Assembly: GCF_020404765.1 (NCBI RefSeq)
Contig: NZ_JAIVEM010000088.1
Span: 124,001 to 188,000, forward strand
DNA: 64,000 nucleotides
Source: Paenibacillus sp. BJ-4
GTDB taxonomy: Bacteria; Bacillota; Bacilli; Paenibacillales; Paenibacillaceae
Direction of reading: 5' to 3'
Shown here in pieces: positions 18,217 through 26,029 of this stretch. Under the pieces are notes generated by a model, which searched no databases, was not told where the DNA came from, and saw only the letters and a program-made list of their open reading frames with translations. The position numbers and the translations under genes were made by a program. Every line of letters starts with the position of its first letter. Within the stretch, counting starts at the first letter, position 1.

Positions 18217-18291
18217 TTAGGGTAAAGCAAAATGCGCTGGTGAGAGAATAGCTATCTTCTCCACCAACGCATGAAATAGATTATCCTCAAA
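18217..18291 (-). pseudogene. Fossil of the C-terminal end of a large serine recombinase
   Basis: Read leftward it gives FEDNLFHALVEKIAILSPAH and then FALP-stop. The intact recombinase at 31255-32877 ends with FDDNLFNALVEKITILSPAH. Nucleotide identity is high over about 72 bp. Nothing else of the recombinase remains: SelO starts its 3' end 15 bp further on. The scrap follows the first VgrG operon exactly as the intact recombinase follows the second. Confidence 0.8.
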
Positions 18292-18305
18292 TGGCTGACA
18301 TCATA

Positions 18306-19781
18306 TCAGGTACCGCAAAAGGTTCGGTATGAACAGTTGGATTCCTCAGGCAATGTAGAGTAAATAGTCTGTTCGTCAGAATAAGCGTAAGGGTTCGAAA
18401 GAACTTCCAGAAGCTGCTCCATCACTTGATAGTCCTCTCGTTCCACCGCAGCCTCCAGTGCCTCTTCTACCCGGTGATTGCGCGGGATTATGGCAGGATT
18501 GCTGCTGCGCATCAGCTGACGCGAGGAGGCTTGTGATTCCTGCTGTCTGCCCAGTCTCGCCTGCCATTGCTCTTGCCACTGGGTAAATTCCGCAGTGCCG
18601 AACAGGACCGTATCCTCCAGCTCGTCCAAAGTTAGAGCACGGAACGTATTAGTGTAATCCGCACGATGCTTTTGCATCATGCCAAGCAGGTCTTGAATGA
18701 GTGATTCATCCTGCAGCTCTTCGTTAAAGATTCCCAACTTCGCTCTCATTCCGGCAAGCCAATGACGGTGGAACAGCTCTGTAAAATCTGCAATCGCATC
18801 CTCGGCCAATTTGACGGCCTGCTCCGTGTTTTCATGCAGCAACGGCAACAGGGTCTCAGCAAATCTTGCCAGATTCCATGCAGCAATACGAGGCTGATTG
18901 GCATAAGCGTAGCGGCCCTGAATGTCAATGGAACTGAATACCGTCTCAGGGTCATAGACATCCATGAAGGCACAAGGACCGTAATCAATGGTTTCTCCGC
19001 TAAGGGTCATATTGTCGGTATTCATTACCCCGTGAATAAAACCAACCAGCTGCCATTGGGCAATTAGCTCGGCCTGGCGCTTGATCACTCCCTGGAGCAG
19101 GGAAAGGTAGCGGTTGTCCACAGCGGCAACTTCCGGATAATGTCTTTCCAATGTGTAATCAGCCAGGGTCCGGAGATTCTGGGTAGTGTCCCATGCTGCT
19201 ACGTATTGAAAGGTGCCGACACGAAGATGACTGGCAGCCACACGAGTCAGAATGGCACCGGGCTGCTCCGTTTCCCGGATGATCGACTCCCCTGTTGTAG
19301 CCACGGCCAAGCTGCGGGTGGTAGCAATACCTAGCCCATGCATCGCTTCGCTGATGATGTATTCACGAAGCATCGGCCCAAGTGCCGCCCGGCCATCGCC
19401 ACGGCGGGAGTATGGCGTTCTGCCTGAGCCCTTGAGCTGAATATCAACCCGTTCCCCCAAGGGAGTGATCTGTTCGCCAAGCAGCAGAGCACGACCGTCT
19501 CCTAACATGTTAAAATGTCCAAATTGATGCCCTGCATAAGCTTGAGCAAGAGGCGCAGCACCTTCGGGAGCCTGGTTGCCAGCCAGCACTTCTACACCAT
19601 CATTCCGTTGTAACGCTGCACCGTTCAACCCCAGTGATGCTGCCAACGGATGATTAAGCATGATCAGCTTCGGTGAACGAACAGGAGTTGGGTTGAGCCT
19701 TGTAAATAATGATTCCGGCAGACGAGAATAACTATTGTCAAAGTTCCACCCTGTATCTTGTATTTCTTTTTTCTCCGTCAT
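18306..19781 (-). CDS. selO: Protein adenylyltransferase SelO (YdiU/UPF0061)
   Basis: 491 residues, full length for the family. Hallmarks: [21 protein letters not shown] at the N-terminus, [21 protein letters not shown], the conserved [41 protein letters not shown], and the pseudokinase active site [25 protein letters not shown]. The C-terminus ends CGT as in other SelO proteins, although without selenocysteine. It transfers AMP from ATP to Ser/Thr/Tyr of target proteins and is linked to redox stress. It is encoded alone. The recombinase fossil lies just past its stop codon. Confidence 0.95.
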   Translation of the reverse strand: MTEKKEIQDTGWNFDNSYSRLPESLFTRLNPTPVRSPKLIMLNHPLAASLGLNGAALQRNDGVEVLAGNQAPEGAAPLAQAYAGHQFGHFNMLGDGRALLLGEQITPLGERVDIQLKGSGRTPYSRRGDGRAALGPMLREYIISEAMHGLGIATTRSLAVATTGESIIRETEQPGAILTRVAASHLRVGTFQYVAAWDTTQNLRTLADYTLERHYPEVAAVDNRYLSLLQGVIKRQAELIAQWQLVGFIHGVMNTDNMTLSGETIDYGPCAFMDVYDPETVFSSIDIQGRYAYANQPRIAAWNLARFAETLLPLLHENTEQAVKLAEDAIADFTELFHRHWLAGMRAKLGIFNEELQDESLIQDLLGMMQKHRADYTNTFRALTLDELEDTVLFGTAEFTQWQEQWQARLGRQQESQASSRQLMRSSNPAIIPRNHRVEEALEAAVEREDYQVMEQLLEVLSNPYAYSDEQTIYSTLPEESNCSYRTFCGT

Positions 19782-19885
19782 AATGTCTCCTTCTTATGTT
19801 GTGGTATCCCGGGTCTCCCCTTATAGTCTCTACCTCTGCCCATTTATTATCCACTTTGCACCATACTATTCTGCTCTTTAGCGAG

Positions 19886-19916
19886 AAAAGGCAGCCGAAT
19901 CATCCGGTTGCCTTTT
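19886..19916. terminator. Bidirectional terminator
   Basis: AAAAGGCA...CCG pairs with CGG...TGCCTTTT around a 6-nt loop, with T-rich flanks. It lies beyond the end of the leftward broken GNAT gene. Confidence 0.65.
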
Positions 19917-19973
19917 CATTTTTGATTATTCAAATATCGCTGTCCCAGAGCTTCGGTAGCGCCTCGACGCTCG

Positions 19974-20843
19974 CTACATCTGATTAAGAGTGGTCACGTA
20001 ATAATGAGACTCGGCAGAAACCTCAAACCCTATCGACTGGTAGAGGTTTAAAGCACGTCTATTTTGAGTGACTACCCCCAGCCGTATCTGAGTACATTGC
20101 TTGTTGAGCAAGCGATTAACTACGCAAGCCAGAATTTCACGGCCATATCCTTTACCTTAGTAGGCTGGAAGTACACAGAAATCATGAATGACGGCTAGAC
20201 CTGTATGAACATGATTAACCCTGACCATTCCAATCGGCACCAAGTCGTCTACAGCGATGTAAGTGACGCGTTCAGGTTCTTTTGTATGTGCAAAATAATT
20301 CCTTGTCCAGGATTCTGAATCACCGAAGGCTTGTGATGAACATGTAACCATAAATTCAAAATCCTCAGCTTCCTCTAACCGCAATATTAAGCCAGAGTAA
20401 CGTAAGGTAGAAGTATGAAACCGAATTAAATTCATAGAGAATTCAGATGTACTAAAATTCCCGCCCAAATGCCTTATGCAATCGATACCAGGCTTAGAAT
20501 TGGATGGGACCCTAAAGCGGCAAGTTTGGATCCCCTGTATTTGCAGCTCTGCTGCAGCACTTTCCATTAAGCGGCCAAATACACCTTGGCGGCGATAGTC
20601 TGGATGAACTATACCGTTTATATTAGCTTCAATTCCATCCGAGGTATACCAACTGAGAAAGCCAATGAATTGGTTGTCGCTTTGGCACAGGAAGGCCTGA
20701 TCTCCACCGTTTTCCTTAAGGCTTTCTAAGCCCACTCTCAAGCTTGATCCGTCAAATTCCTTACACTGTTGTTCTAACATTCGAATTTGAGCCATTTGAT
20801 GACTTGAAAAGTCATTCATTTTAGTAATTTTATACTTTTGCAT
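19974..20843 (-). pseudogene. GNAT acetyltransferase with an internal stop codon
   Basis: The frame from ATG 20843 gives a two-domain GNAT protein. The first domain has NINGIVHPDYRRQGVFGRLM, the acetyl-CoA pyrophosphate loop. The second repeats the motif as VIHDFCVLPAY-stop-GKGYGREILAC: a TAA (20157-20159) falls exactly where the R/Q of the second Q/RxxGxG/A loop should be. Translation would continue in the same frame for 61 codons to a stop at 19974, ending LYQSIGFEVSAESHYYV, a normal GNAT C-terminus. It is a nonsense mutation, and one base change (for example CAA) restores 289 residues. The acetyl acceptor is unknown. Confidence 0.8.
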
Positions 20844-21039
20844 GTTGGTTGTAGTTACCTCGTCAAGAAGGAAACACGCAGTTTAAGGACGAGTAGGCGC
20901 TATCCTTCTAAAAACTGTCCGTTTGTTCATGGTTACCAATTGAACCGCCTCCTTGATATCGTATAACAACAATTTTAACTTAATATTGTAACAAATCAAT
21001 GTCATCACAAAATTGAGCTACGATAGCAGTTGAATTTTT

Positions 21040-21381
21040 TTACAGAAAATCTTCACGGGCTGGTGTAAAAGCATCCAGCAGCATGCCATCATCCTCCAGT
21101 GGGATGCAGCCATGGAGAACATCGGATGGAAAATGGATGCTGTCGCCCTCTTTGACGATTTGTACATCTTTTGTTTTCCCGTCATCAATCATGAACTGAA
21201 AACTGCCCTTCAATACATAAGTGACCTGTTCATGGACATGCTTGTGAAGCGGGATTTCCCCTTCTTGGGCTTTAGCAAAAATCACTTTGGTATACATAAT
21301 CTGATCGCTGTGTGCCAGCACTTTCCGAGTCGTATTGTCATCCACCGTATCTAATTGAATATGTTCATCTTTAAAAAACAT
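21040..21381 (-). CDS. Small cupin protein (KdgF-like)
   Basis: 113 residues forming one cupin barrel: IPLHKHVHEQVTYVLKGSFQF is cupin motif 1 with the metal-binding His pair and Glu/Gln, and GDSIHFPSDVLHGCIPLEDG-like sequence is motif 2 with its His. Size and pattern resemble KdgF, which linearises unsaturated uronates. It lies downstream of an ascorbate-type PTS IIC on the same strand, and the palindrome TAAATCGATTTA before it also precedes the IIC gene. A role in catabolism of an acidic sugar is likely. The substrate is not proven. Confidence 0.8.
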   Translation of the reverse strand: MFFKDEHIQLDTVDDNTTRKVLAHSDQIMYTKVIFAKAQEGEIPLHKHVHEQVTYVLKGSFQFMIDDGKTKDVQIVKEGDSIHFPSDVLHGCIPLEDDGMLLDAFTPAREDFL

Positions 21382-21422
21382 GAATCATTCCTCCTAATAA
21401 ATTTTGTTTTAATGAATGTTAA

Positions 21423-21434
21423 TAAATCGATTTA
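21423..21434. promoter_or_regulatory. LacI-type operator upstream of the cupin gene
   Basis: TAAATCGATTTA is a perfect 12-bp palindrome with the central CG usual for LacI-family sites. The same core is repeated at 22743-22756. Confidence 0.7.
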
Positions 21435-21435
21435 G

Positions 21436-22686
21436 TTAAAACCAACGGAATATAGCCCATAATAAAATAGAAAGGGAAGTGAAGTCAGGATCGGCGAATG
21501 TCACCCCTTCTACTCCCAAAAAGGAAAAGAGCGGCAAGGTAAGAGCAGGCAGCAGACAGAGCAGGAATCCATTGAGACAGCTGGAAATGACGGCACCTCT
21601 GAAGCCACCGCTGGAATTGCCGAATATAGCTGCTGCACCTCCAGCCAGGAAGCAGGCCATAATCCCTGGGACAATAACAGGCAATCCAATAAGTGGGAAG
21701 AGGAAGACGCAGGCCACCCCCGTGAAGAAGCTGACCAAGAAGCCTACCAAAGCGGAATTAGGTGACTTGTCGAAAAGAACCAGCACATCCACTCCAGGGA
21801 TTGCTCCAGGAGCGAACACTTGGGAAAACCCTTTGAAAGCGGGTACAATTTCTGTTGTGAATAGCTTAACACCTGCTTTTGCAATATACAAACCAGCTGC
21901 AAAAATAGCTGCCTGTTCAAGGATGAAGACGATATATTCCTTTCCTCCAGACAATTTGCTGACATAGGCGGGACCAGCTATCAGTCCGGACACCAACAAA
22001 AGTACAAGCATCGTCAAGGTAGTGGCCACATTGGAATCCCGCAAAAAATTGATGCGGTCGTTTATTTTTACATTTTCAGTATCATGTTCGCGGTTGCCGA
22101 ATATTTTCCCGAGATAGGTTCCGATAATGTATGAGGTCATGGAATCATGGGCAATCGTATATTCATCTGACTTGATAATATTTTTGCTGGCGTTCCGGAG
22201 CAGGTAGGGGAAAATGGCCATGTAGCTCCCGATTGCCAAAAAACCGACGATAATCGTGATCAGTGAACTAAAACCGAGGCCTTTCATAACGGCTGTTGCA
22301 GCAAAGCTCATGAAAAGAATCAAGTGTAGGGAAAGATAAATGTATTTGAACTTAGTTAGACGTGCAAGCACAATGTTGAGGATCATGGAAAAGAGTAGAA
22401 TGAGTGCAGCATCCGCACCGATCTGATCAATAGTCAGTGACATGATGGCTTCATTGCTTGGTACGACACCTTTTAGGTCGAAAGCAAAAGAAAAAATTTG
22501 GCTGAAGTTGGTGTGAACCCCTCCTAATATCCCTCCGCCGACTTTGATCATGGTGAAGCCCATAAAAGAAAGGGTCGTTCCCGTAATGATTTCGGGTACT
22601 TTCTTCCTCTGGAAAATGAGGCCGAGAAGCGTCACGATCGCAATAATGATGGATGGCTCCTTGATAATACTCATAAACAGTTCCAT
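21436..22686 (-). CDS. PTS ascorbate-type transporter subunit IIC (UlaA/SgaT family)
   Basis: 416 residues, about 11 hydrophobic segments. It follows the UlaA plan: IVTLLGLIFQRKKVPEIITG then GFTMIKVGGGIL, where E. coli UlaA has the same 'LLG....+K....II.GT....GF.....G.GIL' pattern. FAPGAIPGVDV and a Gly-rich GIMACFLAGGAAAIFGNSSGG follow near the C-terminus. UlaA-type proteins bind and phospho-translocate ascorbate or related acids across the membrane. The matching IIA and IIB genes are not in the window, so they must be elsewhere or the protein acts otherwise. Regulation by the adjacent LacI protein is indicated by the operator palindrome. Confidence 0.85.
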   Translation of the reverse strand: MELFMSIIKEPSIIIAIVTLLGLIFQRKKVPEIITGTTLSFMGFTMIKVGGGILGGVHTNFSQIFSFAFDLKGVVPSNEAIMSLTIDQIGADAALILLFSMILNIVLARLTKFKYIYLSLHLILFMSFAATAVMKGLGFSSLITIIVGFLAIGSYMAIFPYLLRNASKNIIKSDEYTIAHDSMTSYIIGTYLGKIFGNREHDTENVKINDRINFLRDSNVATTLTMLVLLLVSGLIAGPAYVSKLSGGKEYIVFILEQAAIFAAGLYIAKAGVKLFTTEIVPAFKGFSQVFAPGAIPGVDVLVLFDKSPNSALVGFLVSFFTGVACVFLFPLIGLPVIVPGIMACFLAGGAAAIFGNSSGGFRGAVISSCLNGFLLCLLPALTLPLFSFLGVEGVTFADPDFTSLSILLWAIFRWF

Positions 22687-22742
22687 AGTTATCTCCGTCT
22701 TCTTTCTTCTATTTTATTTTCCTTCTGCTTGCATGGGCATTA

Positions 22743-22756
22743 CTAAATCGATTTAG
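22743..22756. promoter_or_regulatory. LacI-type operator upstream of the PTS IIC gene
   Basis: CTAAATCGATTTAG is a perfect 14-bp palindrome about 57 bp before the IIC start. Its core equals the site before the cupin gene. Confidence 0.75.
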
Positions 22757-22920
22757 TCATTATGAAAAAAAATTTCAACTCACTCCTCTCCTCCTCCCGA
22801 TTTTAAACAGATATTATTTCTTTTATCAGGAGTGCTTCAAAATGTAAGGGTATTCATAAATCCAATTATAGGGAGATTATAGCTCTTTTTTTCCTTTTTG
22901 CAAGAGATATTATAAAAAAA

Positions 22921-22934
22921 TAAAACCGTTTCCA
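22921..22934. promoter_or_regulatory. Probable cre site (CcpA)
   Basis: TAAAACCGTTTCCA is, on the other strand, TGGAAACGGTTTTA, close to the cre consensus TGNAANCGNTNNCA. Its place upstream of the IIC operon suggests carbon catabolite control. Confidence 0.55.
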
Positions 22935-22971
22935 AAAGTGTAACAAAAACGACTTTACTTTCACCTTTTAA

Positions 22972-23994
22972 TCAGTTTAATTTCTTGACAGAATCTCTGT
23001 GATTGATAGTCGGATCTAATCGGATTATTTCTGAAGCTCCCCCATTCCCCTGTTCTTTCTGATCGATTTTTTCCAGCAGCAGCTGGGCACATTTCTTTCC
23101 CATATTAAAGCTTGGCTGGGAAATGGTACTGATAGGCGGGTTATAGAAAGTAGCAAACGATACATCATCTATTCCAATTAAGGAGAAGTCATGGGGTACG
23201 GTCAAGTGGTTATTTTTGGCATACATTAGCACCTGTTCCAAAATCATGTCATTGGTGGCGATGATGGCGGTTGGTTGATTTCCCATGCAAAATAGTTCCT
23301 CAATGAGGTGGGGCATTTGATCCAACCTGCCGCTTTTTATGTAGTCTTCATTAACTGGTATTCCAAGTTTCTTTAAGGTTTTTCTATAACCGGACAGCCG
23401 TTCACTCCGTGTGGTGATTGCTTTTTTACCTAAGGGGAACGTTATGATCCCTATGCTTTTATGACCATGCTCAACGAATGTTTCGACCGCCAGCTCGCTG
23501 GCTTTTTCATTATTCAAAAGCACCGTGTCTACGCTGATTTCATCGATTTTTCTATCAACAAAAACAAAAGGATAGCCGTTTTGGACAAGGGAAGCATACA
23601 GTTTCTTATTTTCTTCAGTAGGGAAAATGATAAGGCCATCGACTTGCCGCGCAACCATGGACTGGACGTACTTTTTTTCTTTCAGGGAATCATCATCGGT
23701 ATTGCAGATAATGACCTGAATATCTTTTAGCTGACATTCATCTTCTATGGCCCGTACAACTTCTGTTGTGAATTTTGATAATATGGTTGAAGAAATAACG
23801 CCTACAATGAATGTCTTCTTGTGTTTGAGACTGCGAGCTACCTCATTCGGGATATAATTGAGCTCCTCAATGGCTTGCTCGATCTTCCTCTTGGTGTCCA
23901 CACTCATATAGTTGTATCTTTTATTCAGAAATTGTGAAACCGTACTTTTGGAAACCCCTGCACGTTCTGCAACTTCTTTCATCGTTATCACCAT
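22972..23994 (-). CDS. LacI-family transcriptional regulator
   Basis: 340 residues from ATG 23994 behind GGAGG. The DNA-binding domain is canonical: MKEVAERAGVSKSTVSQFLN at about 5-24 and the hinge helix NEVARSLKHKK. The periplasmic-binding-like effector domain follows (VGVISSTI, VDGLIIFPTEEN, PFVFVDRKI, SIGIITFPLG, PTAIIATNDMILEQVL, SLIGIDDVSFATFYNPPISTISQP). It lies upstream of the PTS IIC and cupin genes on the same strand, and the two CTAAATCGATTTAG-like palindromes are its best candidate sites. The inducer is probably the transported acid or its phosphate. Confidence 0.9.
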   Translation of the reverse strand: MVITMKEVAERAGVSKSTVSQFLNKRYNYMSVDTKRKIEQAIEELNYIPNEVARSLKHKKTFIVGVISSTILSKFTTEVVRAIEDECQLKDIQVIICNTDDDSLKEKKYVQSMVARQVDGLIIFPTEENKKLYASLVQNGYPFVFVDRKIDEISVDTVLLNNEKASELAVETFVEHGHKSIGIITFPLGKKAITTRSERLSGYRKTLKKLGIPVNEDYIKSGRLDQMPHLIEELFCMGNQPTAIIATNDMILEQVLMYAKNNHLTVPHDFSLIGIDDVSFATFYNPPISTISQPSFNMGKKCAQLLLEKIDQKEQGNGGASEIIRLDPTINHRDSVKKLN

Positions 23995-24048
23995 GGTTCA
24001 GCCTCCTAAAACACGCCCCATTTACAACAAGAAACATCGCACATTAAA

Positions 24049-24062
24049 TAGAAGCGTTTCCA
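24049..24062. promoter_or_regulatory. Probable cre site upstream of the LacI gene
   Basis: TAGAAGCGTTTCCA reads TGGAAACGCTTCTA on the leftward strand, a good fit to the cre consensus, about 55 bp before the regulator start. Confidence 0.5.
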
Positions 24063-24117
24063 CAAACTTGGCACTTAGTGCAATATTTTCACCATTGTAA
24101 CGTCTATTTCGTAAAGC

Positions 24118-24145
24118 TTGTATGAGTTCTACTGTATTATATACT
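24118..24145 (+). promoter_or_regulatory. Possible sigma-A promoter
   Basis: TTGTAT (24118-24123) and TATACT (24140-24145) are separated by 16 bp and point toward the LysE-type gene at 24282. Confidence 0.4.
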
Positions 24146-24281
24146 TTCTTTTATAGGGAGGAAAACGCAAAATGAGCCCGGAAATTATTTAAAGGCATCG
24201 TGGTTTTCATTGACAATGAGCAATTTACTAATTACCATTACTTTTTAATGTATTTCATAATGGAAAGGCGGTCATCTCAAA

Positions 24282-24917
24282 ATGTTTGGAATCATAAATT
24301 ATGAGGTATTTTTGCTTACGGGAATTCTCCTAAATTTAATTCCTGGTGCAGACACTATGTATATCGTTGGGAGGAGTATTTCACAGGGAAGAAAAGCAGG
24401 TGTGTATTCTGTGTTCGGTATCATTAGTGGTTCCTTGATTCATACTTTATTAGTTGCTTTTGGTTTGTCCATAGTTCTGACAAAGTCCATTATGGTATTC
24501 AATGTGATTAAAATAATTGGAGTTATTTATTTAGTTTATCTAGGAGTTAGAATGCTATTGGATAAAACAAATGCAAGCTTTAGTGCAGCTGAATCCAACA
24601 CACAACACAATATTAGAAAAACATATATACAAGGGATGCTGACAAGTCTCACCAATCCAAAGGTTTCTTTATTTTTCATTGCCTTTCTTCCGCAATTTAT
24701 TGATACAAAAGCATCTGGTCCAATTCCATTCCTCATTTTAGGGCTTACATTTTCGTTCACCGGATTATTATGGTGCCTGTTTATTGCCTATTTTTCTTCT
24801 TACATGACCCGCAAAATAAAAGTAAACCAAAGGTTTGGCACCTATTTGAACAAAATAACCGGGATTATTTTCATCGGATTAGGATTAAATCTTCTTCGAG
24901 CAAAGGCTCCTCAATAA
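24282..24917 (+). CDS. LysE/RhtB-family amino-acid exporter
   Basis: 211 residues with about six membrane helices. The family signature is at the N-terminus: LLNLIPGADTMYIVGRSISQGRKAGVYSVFGIISG at about 16-50 (the 'PGP..' loop here PGAD). Later come the helix IKIIGVIYLVYLGVRMLL and TSLTNPKVSLFFIAFLPQFI, the other conserved block. It exports an amino acid or related metabolite, and the specific one cannot be told. It stands alone, with GGAAAGGCGG before the start. Confidence 0.88.
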   Translation: MFGIINYEVFLLTGILLNLIPGADTMYIVGRSISQGRKAGVYSVFGIISGSLIHTLLVAFGLSIVLTKSIMVFNVIKIIGVIYLVYLGVRMLLDKTNASFSAAESNTQHNIRKTYIQGMLTSLTNPKVSLFFIAFLPQFIDTKASGPIPFLILGLTFSFTGLLWCLFIAYFSSYMTRKIKVNQRFGTYLNKITGIIFIGLGLNLLRAKAPQ

Positions 24918-24971
24918 ACCTGAATATTCTATATAAAACCATTGTAACTTAAGGAGATGGGGTACTTGCCA

Positions 24972-25442
24972 ATGTCTGAGTATTATAAAAAACTCCGTAA
25001 AAATATAGGAACTTAACTCATTTTTAATCCCAGCGTTGCCGCCATTATCCGTAATGAGCATGACCAAATACTTTTTCAACGACCATCATTAAAGAATGAC
25101 CTCTGGAGTTTGCCTGCTGGATCTATAGAAATAGGAGAAACACCTGCGCAAGCTGTTATTCGAGAAGTATGGGAAGAAACAGGATTGCAGGTAATTCCCC
25201 AAAAATTATTAGGCGTATTTGGGGGTAAAGATTTTAGATTCACTTATCCCGATGGAAATAAGGTTGAATATATTGTTCTTTTCTTTGAGTGTTCCATCAA
25301 AGGCGGAGTCCTTCATCCTATTGATGGAGAATCTGCGGAATTACGATTTTTTGACGCTAGTGCTATGCCAAAATTCACAATGCCTTACCCCGAAGATATA
25401 TTTTGTCAAACAGACTCTGACCGCACTTATTTTCAGTTATAA
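24972..25442 (+). pseudogene. Nudix hydrolase with an early stop codon
   Basis: The frame from ATG 24972 gives MSEYYKKLRKNIGT, a TAA stop at 25014-25016, then LIFNPSVAAIIRNEHDQILF in the same frame. The Nudix box is intact at codons 47-70: GSIEIGETPAQAVIREVWEE followed by TGL (GX5EX7REUXEEXGU). A shorter start at 25110 would lack the first beta strands. One base change (TAA to GAA) would restore 156 residues. It is probably inactivated, and the substrate would have been a nucleoside-diphosphate derivative. Confidence 0.8.
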
Positions 25443-25490
25443 TCCGTAAAAACTTCACTTGTCGGGGAATATTTTTATTTGGTCGAGTAT

Positions 25491-25515
25491 AACAGTGAGC
25501 AACACTCCACATGTG
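25491..25515. repeat. att-like direct repeat, left copy
   Basis: The 25-bp sequence containing CAACACTCCACATGTG matches 48823-48847 at 23 of 25 positions in the same orientation. The core CACTCCACATG (25503-25513) is also present in the 3' end of rlmCD (60092-60102). Read leftward it would encode HVEC, as rlmCD does. Confidence 0.7.
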
Positions 25516-25802
25516 TCGAGACAGTGGAAGGGATATATTCCTTTTTATTATATATATTACCTATAATATCAAAAGCCACTCCTTCTCACAACACCCCCAT
25601 TTTCCAGATGATCCTGTTTTCCCTTCACTTCTATCGATCCCACTAGTTCCATATGAGCCTGTATTTAATTTACCCGAATCCTTAATCACAATTAAATTAG
25701 CCCTGTTCCTAACTTTGGAAGGCAATTGCTCAAAATTACTGTCAGCTTTCTCTCTTCCCATGTCTCTCCCTTCCAAAAATACACATTGAAAATCCCCCAA
25801 TG

Positions 25803-25860
25803 AATGGGTCATTCTGTAAACTAAATCTCTCTTTTAACCGATAAATACATATGCTGGGTT
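25803..25860. repeat. 58-bp leader repeat, copy 2
   Basis: It matches 13761-13818 in 57 of 58 positions and precedes the second VgrG gene by about 170 bp, against about 40 bp at the first locus. Confidence 0.85.
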
Positions 25861-26029
25861 GTTTATTAAATATCACCTCTAAACCTTTATAGCGCACAAA
25901 CCTTGTAATACGTATCTATCTTGACTGACAGTTGTACTCATCTGCGTATTCTTTAATCAGAAGCAATTTCAAGATGACGTGCTTTACTTGGAAATACCCA
26001 TCGCATCTAGAAAGGAGTCTTGAACTCAC

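Larger units (their letters stand above)
25443..26029. other. Junction region between chromosome and the second VgrG locus
   Basis: No firm gene in 587 bp. It contains the att-like repeat at 25491-25515, the second copy of the 58-bp leader, and the ribosome site AAGGAG of the VgrG gene. A leftward open frame (25561-25761, start MGREKADSNFEQ after GGAAGGGAG) has a good ribosome site but no recognisable product. Confidence 0.5.

Noticed and set aside
25561..25812. Leftward open frame (83 codons, or 67 from an inner ATG) before the second VgrG locus
   Set aside because: The inner ATG has a good ribosome site, but the product is unrecognised and its start region overlaps the 58-bp leader; kept only as a note in the intergenic entry.
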